From Marinibactrum halimedae (lineage in GTDB: Bacteria > Pseudomonadota > Gammaproteobacteria > Pseudomonadales > Cellvibrionaceae), in contig NZ_JAJQVM010000044.1 of the NCBI RefSeq assembly GCF_021234875.1, positions 1 to 32,690 of the forward strand: a DNA stretch of 32,690 nucleotides, in the 5' to 3' direction. The notes under the pieces were generated by a model. That model saw only the letters and a list, made by a program, of their open reading frames with translations, did not search any database and was not told where the DNA came from. Shown piece after piece: positions 6,845 through 14,372 of this stretch (position 1 is its first letter; every line of letters begins with the position of its first letter). A program made the position numbers and the translations under genes.

Positions 6845-8574
6845 ACGCGTTTTGTATTCTGTAAATGCTGGTAATTGACATTATCGCTACAGGAACCACC
6901 GCCTAAAGTACCGCAGCCGAGTGTCCAAGATAACTCCATGCCATTAACGGCACCGATACAGCCTTGGGTTCCCGGGCCATTAACCAATACTCGGCTCACA
7001 GGCACACAGTCTCTAAAGGCATGTACTTTTTCTTCGCAAGTACTGTGGATGATGGCAGTATGGCCCTGGCCTTCCATTGCTAAGATGGTTTTGGCATGAT
7101 GCAATGCCATTTGATCATCTTCTACCATAACCAGAGATAATAGTGGCACAAGTTTTTCGCGAAGCAGTGGGTCTTCAAAATCTCCGGCTTCAACATCAAC
7201 GATAATTAAGCGTATAGGGTAACTGCGACTTATCTCTGCAGCAGCACAAATTTTGCCGGCAGTTTGTCCCATCCACTCAGCTTTTAGCGTACCGTCTGAA
7301 AATAAACACTCACGTACTCGTTTTGCTTCAGCATCATTTAAAATAGCCGCGCCATTTTTAATGAGTTCTTGGCGGAAGTCTCGAGCGATGTGAATATCCA
7401 CTAATAGATTATTTTCTGAACCACACACGATACCGTTATCAAAAGATTTACTGTTCACGATGTGTGTTGCCGCACGTTCAATATGCGCATCATTGCTAAT
7501 CCATACAGGCGCATTACCACGACCTGCACCGATGGCTGGAGTACCGGATTGGTAGGCTGCTTTAACCATATTGGAGCCGCCGGTGGCGAGAATAAAGCTC
7601 ACATCTTCATGGCGCATAAAACGCTGTGTGACTTGTCGGCTGGGCGCTAGTGTGGGAATTTGTACTAAATCAACAGGGGCGCCGGCTTTACGCAGTTCTT
7701 CACGGATGATATTTACAGTAGTGTGGCTAATCTTTTCTGAGCGGCGGCTGGTGCTGAAAATAATGGCATTACGAGACTTTAATGCAATTAAGGATTTAAA
7801 AGTAATGGTCTCAACGGGGTTGGTGACTGGGATTAAACCTAGAATTACCCCCATTGGCATGGACACTTCTTCGACGCCAGGGCTGGACATGGTCACTTTC
7901 CCATTACCGGGTTTGGCAACCAAGTCTTCAGCAACCGCGATAGAGCCTAAGCCAATTTTATCCACTTTATGCTCTTCAACACCAATTCCGGTTTCTTGAA
8001 CACACAGACTAGCAAGCATACTGGCTTCTTCGTTAATGGCATCGCCAATGTTAATCAAAAGTTGGTTGAGTTTTTCTTCTGACCAACTCATGAAACTTTT
8101 TTGAGCGCTGACAGCACGATTCACGGTGGCATCGATGTAAGGGCTTGGGCTGTTATTCAGGGTTTCTTTTTTGATTTGACTGTGCATCGAGCGGTATTTT
8201 TTGGTGATGGATGCAGCGGCAGTTTGAATAATTTCCCGATAGCTCTCGATATCTTTATAAGCCAACGCTTGTAATTCTTCTAAAGAAAAATAAAAAGCGG
8301 TTACTGGCTTTGTGGCTTCCAGTGTGACTGCCATGGGTTCGCCATCCAGCATGCTGACGGCACCGACAATATCACCAGGTAAGTAGTGTTCAATTTCATC
8401 CCGAGCAAACACTTCTTCCTCTTCGTAGTAGCCAGAGATCTCTCCGCCTACAATATAATAACAACCGTTTAAGACTTCCCCCTGTTGGCAAATGACATCG
8501 CCAGGATGAAAAGTGCATTTCCGAAATTTAGAAAAAACACTCAGTCCGCTTCGTTCGAATTGTAAAATATTCAT
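6817..8574 (-). CDS. Fusion: cNMP-binding-like domain + CoA-acylating aldehyde dehydrogenase
   Basis: A 585-residue soluble protein. Residues 10-125 form a cyclic-nucleotide-binding-like beta-roll: FHPGDVICQQGE, GCYYIVGGEISGYY, LPGDIVGAVSML, VTLEATKPVTAFYFSLEEL. Residues 145-575 are an aldehyde dehydrogenase of the CoA-acylating AdhE/EutE/SauS type: MGVILGLIPVTNPVET, ILATGGSNMVKAAY, GAGRGNAPVWI, the catalytic FDNGIVCGSE with Cys384, and a C-terminal LGCGTLGGGSCSDNVNYQHL. The expected reaction is aldehyde + CoA + NAD(P)+ to acyl-CoA; the substrate cannot be read from sequence. The phosphate-binding cassette is not canonical: the usual Gly-Glu is GA (71-72) and the ligand-binding Arg is Met81. 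Ligand binding may be lost or altered. The start has an AGAAGG 8 bases upstream. It is a single-gene unit with its own terminator, and its last codons lie in a tandem array. Confidence 0.85.
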   Translation of the reverse strand: MNILQFERSGLSVFSKFRKCTFHPGDVICQQGEVLNGCYYIVGGEISGYYEEEEVFARDEIEHYLPGDIVGAVSMLDGEPMAVTLEATKPVTAFYFSLEELQALAYKDIESYREIIQTAAASITKKYRSMHSQIKKETLNNSPSPYIDATVNRAVSAQKSFMSWSEEKLNQLLINIGDAINEEASMLASLCVQETGIGVEEHKVDKIGLGSIAVAEDLVAKPGNGKVTMSSPGVEEVSMPMGVILGLIPVTNPVETITFKSLIALKSRNAIIFSTSRRSEKISHTTVNIIREELRKAGAPVDLVQIPTLAPSRQVTQRFMRHEDVSFILATGGSNMVKAAYQSGTPAIGAGRGNAPVWISNDAHIERAATHIVNSKSFDNGIVCGSENNLLVDIHIARDFRQELIKNGAAILNDAEAKRVRECLFSDGTLKAEWMGQTAGKICAAAEISRSYPIRLIIVDVEAGDFEDPLLREKLVPLLSLVMVEDDQMALHHAKTILAMEGQGHTAIIHSTCEEKVHAFRDCVPVSRVLVNGPGTQGCIGAVNGMELSWTLGCGTLGGGSCSDNVNYQHLQNTKRVAYCLETTV

Positions 8575-9353
8575 TGTTGTAGCCTTCTGTTCTCAGTAAT
8601 GCTCAGCCTGTGATTCAGTTGTCCGTACTGAATTGACTGAAACTAACAATATGGTGTGATGGCGTAATTGCCCTTTCAAAGCCTTTTGATGTCCATGTGC
8701 TTGCAGAGGCTCTTTTTATTAACAGAGACGGCAAGCTCCTGAGTAGGTTTCGTACGGCTGATGTGTGTTTGGTACAAGAGGTACACGAGAAACACACGAG
8801 TAAAGCAGGCAGATGCTGATTTAGTGTGGGTATTATTCAGCAACTGCAAAGAGCACCCAAACTATAACCGGAATTAAAATAATATTTTAATACCTAAAGT
8901 TTAGTATGCTGTACATGAGGTTGTGAACAAGAATGCTCTCTCACTCTGACAGCACTTATTATTTGTCATTGAGTTTACTGTTGAGGTTTCGCTTGTGCCA
9001 ACCTCTTTGCTTTTCTTTATTTTTTCACTTTTTACTAATGAAATTTATGTTTGTGTGTTGTAAATAAGAATAAAATATATCGCCATTTGATTTTATTTAA
9101 TGCAAGGTTGCGAAATTAAATAAAAGTTTATCTATCAAAAAAATGTTTTTTGTGTTGGCGCTTAAATTTCTATAAGGGGCGGAATGCCAAGTTTGATATG
9201 GCTCTCGCTCTTTTTATTATTATTAATAATAAATGCATCACAAAACAAGCTTATTAAGCGGTTTTTTATAAATTATTTTTCCAGATGGCTTTTTGGGGGT
9301 TGAATTTGTTTTTTTTATGTCTGAATTTCTGCGAATTGGCATGGTGATTTTTT

Positions 9354-9396
9354 TAGTGGCGCCTAGAATAGCCACTACCTTGGTTAGGCGTTTTTT
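9354..9396 (+). terminator. Two competing hairpins followed by a T-run (terminator- or attenuator-like)
   Basis: CGCCTA at 9360-9365 pairs with TAGGCG at 9385-9390 and is followed directly by TTTTTT at 9391-9396, the layout of a plus-strand intrinsic terminator. A second stem, TAGTGGC at 9354-9360 with GCCACTA at 9371-9377, overlaps the first arm and cannot form fully at the same time. No plus-strand gene is seen upstream, so it may end a small RNA or attenuate a long leader of the carboxypeptidase gene at 9778. Confidence 0.4.
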
Positions 9397-9478
9397 GAGA
9401 ATAAAATAGGCAGTGTGATTTTTTGATGTAATGATTAATTAATCGCTCTGATATGAGAGTTTTATTTTTAAATGAATG

Positions 9479-9512
9479 TGTCAGTAAAAGGGAATATGTC
9501 AGTAAAAGGGAA
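9479..9512. repeat. 18-bp tandem duplication
   Basis: TGTCAGTAAAAGGGAA occurs at 9479-9494 and again at 9497-9512, giving a period of 18 bp with perfect identity over 16. It lies in non-coding AT-rich sequence upstream of the carboxypeptidase gene. Confidence 0.9.
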
Positions 9513-9777
9513 AGTGCAATAAAGCTAATACCGAATGGCTTTACCTTTCTTTTCATTTGGTATGCATAAAGCAGGTATGAGCGATACAGCTTGAGGTAGG
9601 TATATAGGGTGTTCAAAAATAATACAGTTCTGTCTATGTTAGTTTCCAATACTCATTTCTTCAGAGTCAATTTCCAAGTACATCATTACTTGAGGGGTAA
9701 ATGGACTTACGTGATACTAAGTGCTTTTTGATGAAGAGCATGAAAAGCTAGCTCGTAGTAAAGGTGAGGGGAAGTGT

Positions 9778-10941
9778 ATGGCACTGCGTATATCCAGTAT
9801 GTTTGATGGTGGCAACATCCATTGTGTGCAATGTAGTGAGAAGGGTGATATTCAGTTAGAAATTGAAAAAGATCATAACTCGGAATTTCTACAGTGGTTT
9901 TATTTTCGGTTGACTGGTGCTGCAGGATTGCCTTGTCATATTCAGATAGGTAACGCTGGGGCGGCAGCTTATCCAAAAGGTTTCCATGAATATTGTGTGG
10001 TGGCGTCTTATGATCGACGGCATTGGTTTCGGATTGGTACTGAGTTTGATGGGCAAACATTGAGCTTTCAGTATACTCCGAACAACGATGCCTTGTACTT
10101 CGCGTATTTTGTTCCTTACTCCTTAGAGCGACACGCTGATCTTATCGCCCAATACAGCTCTGTTGAAAATGTTCAGTATGAAATGATCGGTCAGACTGTA
10201 GACGGAAGAGACTTAGATTTATTAAAAATTGCCTCGCCACAGCAAGATCATACGTCAGCGACCCTATTGGACAAATTGTCTTTTTGGGTGATTGGTCGTC
10301 AGCATCCAGGCGAGACGATGGCGGAGTGGTGGATGGAAGGATTTTTACAGCGATTGCTGGATGTTAATGATCCTGTGAGTCGTGCATTACTCCGTCATGT
10401 TGACGTATATGTGGTTCCTAATATGAATCCTGATGGAAGCTATCGTGGTCATCTACGCACGAATGCGGCAGGCCGTAATTTAAATCGGGAGTGGTTATCA
10501 CCCAGTGAAACCCACAGCCCAGAAGTGTTTTATACACTGAAAAAAATGCGTGCAACTAATGTGAATTTTTGCCTGGACGTGCATGGGGACGAAGCCTTGC
10601 CGTACAATTTTATTGCCGGGCCTGAAGGTATACCTAGCTGGAGTGACCAACGGCAGGCGGATTTGGATTTTTATAAAAATGCATTAATGATGGCTTCCCC
10701 GGATTTTCAAACCCAATTTGGGTACCCTGTGCCTGCACCGGGTAAAGCCAATCCTACAATCTGTACGAATTTTATTGCAGAAGAATTTAAATGCTTAGCA
10801 ATGACATTGGAGATGCCTTTTAAAGATACGGTTGAAACACCGATGCGTGAGTGTGGTTGGTCTCCTGAGCGAAGCCAGCGACTTGGTGCCGCTAACGTGG
10901 ATGCAATGTATCGTTTTTGTCTGCGATTGATGGAGTGCTGA
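9778..10941 (+). CDS. M14-family cytosolic-type carboxypeptidase (CCP-like)
   Basis: A zinc carboxypeptidase of 387 residues from ATG 9778, chosen because GAGGGGA lies about 6 bases upstream; the frame is open further up to 9721 without a ribosome site. An N-terminal beta-rich domain (about 1-130, as in M14 cytosolic carboxypeptidases) precedes the catalytic domain. Zinc ligands are visible as GRQHPGE (His176, Glu179) and DVHGDE (His269). NMNPDGSYRG and RNLNREW carry the substrate-binding Asn/Arg signature, and LEMPFKD holds the likely catalytic Glu345. There is no signal peptide, so it is cytoplasmic. Structures are known for bacterial members, but physiological substrates are not established. 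It stands alone, convergent with the next gene. Confidence 0.9.
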   Translation: MALRISSMFDGGNIHCVQCSEKGDIQLEIEKDHNSEFLQWFYFRLTGAAGLPCHIQIGNAGAAAYPKGFHEYCVVASYDRRHWFRIGTEFDGQTLSFQYTPNNDALYFAYFVPYSLERHADLIAQYSSVENVQYEMIGQTVDGRDLDLLKIASPQQDHTSATLLDKLSFWVIGRQHPGETMAEWWMEGFLQRLLDVNDPVSRALLRHVDVYVVPNMNPDGSYRGHLRTNAAGRNLNREWLSPSETHSPEVFYTLKKMRATNVNFCLDVHGDEALPYNFIAGPEGIPSWSDQRQADLDFYKNALMMASPDFQTQFGYPVPAPGKANPTICTNFIAEEFKCLAMTLEMPFKDTVETPMRECGWSPERSQRLGAANVDAMYRFCLRLMEC

Positions 10942-10991
10942 GACGAGTTTGATTTTTATTAAGTTTAGTCTCTTTTAAGTGTGGCCTCTAT

Positions 10992-11023
10992 TAGTTATAT
11001 CTCCTGCTAGCTGTATCTCCTGC
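10992..11023. repeat. 16-bp tandem duplication after the carboxypeptidase gene
   Basis: TAGTTATATCTCCTGC (10992-11007) is followed directly by TAGCTGTATCTCCTGC (11008-11023), 14 of 16 bases identical. Confidence 0.8.
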
Positions 11024-11094
11024 GGGGCGTTGTCGTTAATTACCCTAGTAATTTAGGGGTATCTAAACTGTCTGTTAGATCGTAAGACATTTGA

Positions 11095-11116
11095 GCTATC
11101 GTACGTATACGATAGC
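11095..11116. terminator. Perfect 9-bp hairpin between convergent genes
   Basis: GCTATCGTA (11095-11103), loop CGTA, TACGATAGC (11108-11116). It sits between the ends of the carboxypeptidase (+) and the DUF3103-like gene (-), as expected for a shared terminator. It lacks a clear T-run on either side, so it may instead be a protein-binding palindrome. Confidence 0.4.
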
Positions 11117-11157
11117 CATAAACGTTTACAACATACTATTCGGCAGGCTAGCCATAC

Positions 11158-12345
11158 TTATTCTGAAGTCAGCACATAGGGCTCAAGAGAAATAACGGCA
11201 TTATTGGCAGCGCAGGTATGGTCGCTGTAGTAGGCGTTTTTCTCAAGCGTATAACAAGAGTCTACAAAGTCGTCGTTGTCTTCATACCATTCGCTAGGCA
11301 TGGCCTCTACGATGATCGATGCAATGTCGAATACGGCTTCTAGTTCAGGAATACCGGCTAATCCACCAATATCGGATACAGCACGAAGTAATGTGGCTAC
11401 GAGGTTTTGATAGTTGGTATCAGCGTCGTCTTCCCAAAATTGAATATTGGCGACGTTATAAGTGTAATCAGACCAAAATAGCACGAGCTGATTAGGGTAA
11501 TAGGCGGTTTCTTCATCATCTAAATAATTCAGTGGAATGATGGCAATTTCTGGATCATTCGCTGAAGACTTAACGCCTGATGTAATCATGTAAATTTCAG
11601 CCGAACCTTTTATCCATGGTTCTTGTACATCCTTGATCATAATCTTGCTCATTAATGAAGCATCTTCAGTTGCTTGTATCGATGTTGCCGTTGATGATTT
11701 TTTTTCTGAAGTAATCAGAGTATTGATATTTCGGCTTTGCAATCCCAAGTCACGCAGCGTGCTGTTCATTAACTTCACTTTTTCTATAGAAGCATTGGCG
11801 CCGTGTGTTTCAAGAACAATAACAGGGACATTGGGTGGGGTATTTTTATCTAGCCATACGGTGTTGCCAAAACGATCAAATGCTTCGATGCGCTCCCAGC
11901 TTTGTTCATTGCCTGTGGGAGGGTAAGCGTATAGGGTTTCTTTCTGTAAATTCCCCTGGTAACTTTTCGGTAAATGCATCCAAACTTCTGGGATCTCGAC
12001 GCTTTGTTTTAGTGCGGTTTGACATGCCGCTGAACTTTTTGTTTCTTTATCGATTAAGCAGTAATTGGTACTTTTCTGACTTAATGATGCTACAGCTGAT
12101 TGATCTGCAAGTTCTTTGATTTCAATTTTTTTTACCAGTTCAGTAATGGCAATTCCTTTAGGTGTGCTTTGTAATGCCTTAACGGTTTTGTCAAAAATAT
12201 TGGGTGAGCTAAGGGTACGTTGTAATTCAATGGTTAATGCTCTGCGGTCAAATTGAGCTTGTGTATTGTAATGATTGGCGAAGGCAGAGGCAGAAAAAGC
12301 GCAAACAGATACCCCTAATGCGATAGATTTAAATATCGATTTCAT
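11158..12345 (-). CDS. Exported protein, DUF3103-like
   Basis: A 395-residue protein with a clear Sec signal peptide: MKSIFK, a hydrophobic core, then SASAFA before NHYN, with cleavage expected near residue 23. GGAG lies 5 bases before the ATG. The mature part has no membrane segment and four or more Cys, including the C-terminal pair DSCYTLEKN and DHTCAANN, fitting a periplasmic or secreted disulfide-bonded protein. Repeated motifs such as VPVIVLETHGAN and WIKGSAEIYMITSGV, acidic stretches (FWEDDADTNY, WYEDNDDFVDSC) and overall size resemble the DUF3103 family of Vibrio-like gammaproteobacteria. No function is known to me for that family, and I see no catalytic motif. Confidence 0.65.
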   Translation of the reverse strand: MKSIFKSIALGVSVCAFSASAFANHYNTQAQFDRRALTIELQRTLSSPNIFDKTVKALQSTPKGIAITELVKKIEIKELADQSAVASLSQKSTNYCLIDKETKSSAACQTALKQSVEIPEVWMHLPKSYQGNLQKETLYAYPPTGNEQSWERIEAFDRFGNTVWLDKNTPPNVPVIVLETHGANASIEKVKLMNSTLRDLGLQSRNINTLITSEKKSSTATSIQATEDASLMSKIMIKDVQEPWIKGSAEIYMITSGVKSSANDPEIAIIPLNYLDDEETAYYPNQLVLFWSDYTYNVANIQFWEDDADTNYQNLVATLLRAVSDIGGLAGIPELEAVFDIASIIVEAMPSEWYEDNDDFVDSCYTLEKNAYYSDHTCAANNAVISLEPYVLTSE

Positions 12346-12573
12346 GAGATCTCCAAGGTGGAATAATTGATATGGTGTTATTGCGGTTTTTACAGCTCCT
12401 GAATTGTGTACAAAAAAAAAGAATTTGTTTGTTAATTTTTTATGATCTGCGCCTGTTTCCTTTTTTCTTTACGCAAGAAATGTCAATTAACAAAAGTATT
12501 GAGAAAAGGATAAAAAATGTCGTGTTTGGATGTGTGTGAGGGAAGGGGTAGGGGAAATAAATAATGTGTTTCG

Positions 12574-12598
12574 GGCGAAGCCATTGAACGGCTTCGCC
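12574..12598 (-). terminator. 9-bp GC-rich hairpin downstream of the YitT-family gene
   Basis: GGCGAAGCC (12574-12582), loop ATTGAAC, GGCTTCGCC (12590-12598), a perfect stem 15 bp past the minus-strand stop. No strong U-tract follows on the minus strand, so termination is plausible rather than certain. Confidence 0.5.
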
Positions 12599-12612
12599 GA
12601 GGTTTTGCAGTG

Positions 12613-13281
12613 TTAATTCATCGGTTGTGTATTGGAAGTGATATTGTCGCCAGTGGTGTTCAATTGAGGGTCTGGTGCACTCTGTACTGCATCGTCCACA
12701 TTGGGTTGTGAGGGTTTTTTGTGGTAGCGACGCAGGATAATGCTCAATGTTGCAAAGGAAGCCGCAGAATACATCACTGATTCCAGTGGCAAAATAAGTA
12801 AAGCGGCCAATGCCAGAAGGCTATCGTAAGTGAGTAAGGTAATGGAGCTGTGAAGCCCAAAGCGCCGTTCTAGAAACAAAGCCAGAATGTTGATGCCGCC
12901 TAATGAGGCATTGGCTTTAAAAATAATCGCAATGCCCATACCCGTGAGAATTCCGGCGGCTAAAGCACAGATAATGGGCGGGATTGAGGCTACGGAAATG
13001 TAGGCATTGAGAAGGTCTGAAAGGCCGGAAACAATGAGAATGGCAATTAAAGAGTTAATGGCTAAAGATCGGCCTAAAAATTTTAGGGCGAGCAGGAAAA
13101 AGGGCAAATTGATTACCGTGAAGAACACGCCGAACGATAAGGGTTGTGTGTAGGCGAGCAATGCACTGAGGCCGGCTGTACCGCTGACCAATAATTGGTT
13201 GAAGTTGAGAAAGCAGATCCCGAGGGACACAAGAAAGCAGCCTTCCAGCATTGTGAAGGTGCGATTAAGGTTGTTTTTCAT
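12613..13281 (-). CDS. YitT-family membrane protein
   Basis: A 222-residue inner-membrane protein with about six hydrophobic segments between residues 10 and 185, then a polar, probably cytoplasmic tail rich in N, P, Q and D. Motifs match the YitT/DUF161 family: GTAGLSALLAY in the first repeat and GMGIAIIFKANASLGGINILALFLERRFG in the second, the conserved 'G.a.lf+..as.GG.dil' signature. It lacks the soluble DUF2179 domain found at the C-terminus of many Firmicute members. AAAGG lies 8 bases before the ATG. Transport or other function is unproven for this family. The gene follows marC on the same strand after a 301-bp spacer, so co-transcription is uncertain. Confidence 0.8.
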   Translation of the reverse strand: MKNNLNRTFTMLEGCFLVSLGICFLNFNQLLVSGTAGLSALLAYTQPLSFGVFFTVINLPFFLLALKFLGRSLAINSLIAILIVSGLSDLLNAYISVASIPPIICALAAGILTGMGIAIIFKANASLGGINILALFLERRFGLHSSITLLTYDSLLALAALLILPLESVMYSAASFATLSIILRRYHKKPSQPNVDDAVQSAPDPQLNTTGDNITSNTQPMN

Positions 13282-13582
13282 CAGCGAAACCTTTTGGGTT
13301 ACTGGCTTAATATCGTTGCTTCTAGCCGGTGGTTCGAGCTGTGGCGTCGGGTTGGGCCGTTTGCATCGCCGGCGAAGGCTATTCGGTTTTGACTCACCTT
13401 TTGGGTGGCGTCAATGTTTTCAAAGGGGCGCATGGTACGTGAGCGCCCTCGTGAGGAGAAGTACTTTTTACGGTGTAGCGAGAAAATTAGTAAGAAAAGT
13501 GGTCGCTCACGTTTTGGGTTTATTGACCCAATTGGCTGTACGACGCACTTTAAAACGAGGGCATAAGCCTGCGCTCATTGGG
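13282..13582. other. 301-bp spacer between marC-like and yitT-like genes
   Basis: No coding frame with family resemblance is present. A short dyad TTGGGTTTATTGACCCAA lies around 13515-13532, close to the marC-like stop, and could act as a weak terminator. Nothing else recognised. Confidence 0.4.
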
Positions 13583-14182
13583 CTAATGGCCTTCAATATT
13601 TAAGAATACGGCTAAACCGCTAAAGAACATTTGCACGGCAATCATAATGAGGATCATCCCCATTAAACGCTCTGTAGCCAATAGGCCGCGCTCTTTCAAT
13701 AGTTTGTACAGCAGTGGAGAGGCCAATAATACGGCAGAGGTAACCGCCCAGGCACCAATGACTACCAATGTCCAAAGCCACAGTGATGTCCCTTCGGTGT
13801 GAGCCATTAACATGAGTGTGGCGAGAGTGGAAGGCCCGGCAATAAGCGGAATGGCCAATGGCACAATAAAGGGCTCACCGCCGTATTGATCTTCTCCCAT
13901 GATGCCGCCGGCCTGGGGGAAGATCATTCTGAGTGCGATAATGAGCAAGACAATGGCGCCGGCCATTTTCACAGCAGGTTGTTCTAATTGCAGTGCTTCG
14001 AGAAAGTAGCTACCAAAAAAGAGAAAAACAAACATCACCACCAAAGCGATGAGAAGCTCCCGGAGAATTACCTTTATGCGACGGCGATTGTCTACGTTTT
14101 TGAGCAGCGACAAGAACACAGGAATATTACCCAGTGGGTCCATAACGAAGATGAGCGTGAAGAAAGCGGATATTGGTTCCAT
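13583..14182 (-). CDS. MarC-family (UPF0056) integral membrane protein
   Basis: A 199-residue inner-membrane protein with six hydrophobic segments. Family signatures are FVMDPLGNIPVFLSLL at the N-terminus, the MAGAIVLLIIALRMIFP segment, PFIVPLAIPLIAGPSTLATLMLM, and TERLMGMILIMIAVQMFF at the end. These match the MarC/YhgN family, sometimes listed as NAAT transporters. No substrate is established; the historical link of MarC to antibiotic resistance is not supported. No obvious ribosome site precedes the ATG. It is transcribed in the same direction as the downstream yitT-like gene and as the dxs block that lies upstream of it. Confidence 0.9.
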   Translation of the reverse strand: MEPISAFFTLIFVMDPLGNIPVFLSLLKNVDNRRRIKVILRELLIALVVMFVFLFFGSYFLEALQLEQPAVKMAGAIVLLIIALRMIFPQAGGIMGEDQYGGEPFIVPLAIPLIAGPSTLATLMLMAHTEGTSLWLWTLVVIGAWAVTSAVLLASPLLYKLLKERGLLATERLMGMILIMIAVQMFFSGLAVFLNIEGH

Positions 14183-14294
14183 AGCGTGGTTACGTTACAT
14201 GTAGTCATTCAGAGGTAAAAATTCGACACAGGCCAAATTCAATAAAGGTCGAAATAAATCAAGGGTGTACAAATTAAAGATAGACCGGCAGATA

Positions 14295-14311
14295 GGCCAG
14301 TTTACCTGGCC
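14295..14311 (-). terminator. Short hairpin after dxs
   Basis: GGCCAG (14295-14300), loop TTTAC, CTGGCC (14306-14311), lying about 60 bp past the dxs stop on the minus strand. The tail has no strong U-run, so this is a weak candidate. Confidence 0.35.
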
Positions 14312-14372
14312 ATAAAACGGCTGAGGTGATCATTCCCTCAACCGATAGTGGTGAAGATGAGTGTTCTTTTGG

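Larger units (their letters stand above)
8575..9777. other. AT-rich gene-free stretch of 1.2 kb
   Basis: No convincing coding frame is present. The stretch holds the leader of the minus-strand aldehyde dehydrogenase fusion (ribosome site just before 8574), a small dyad CTAAAGTTTAG near 8894-8904, a 16-bp AT palindrome TTATTATTAATAATAA at 9217-9232, a T-tailed hairpin pair at 9354-9396, an 18-bp duplication at 9479-9512, and the leader of the carboxypeptidase gene. A regulatory region or an unannotated small RNA is possible; I see nothing that proves either. Confidence 0.6.

Noticed and set aside
7571-7999. 142-codon plus-strand frame opposite the aldehyde dehydrogenase
   Set aside because: It is an antisense shadow of a well-supported gene.
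9353-9649. 98-codon minus-strand frame in the AT-rich gap
   Set aside because: Composition is Leu/Tyr/Lys-rich as expected from AT-rich DNA, it overlaps the 18-bp duplication and the hairpin pair, has no family resemblance and no ribosome site.
13199-13603. 134-codon plus-strand frame across the spacer between the yitT-like and marC-like genes
   Set aside because: It overlaps the real 5' end of the yitT-like gene and the 3' end of the marC-like gene on the opposite strand, and its Arg-rich sequence matches nothing I know.
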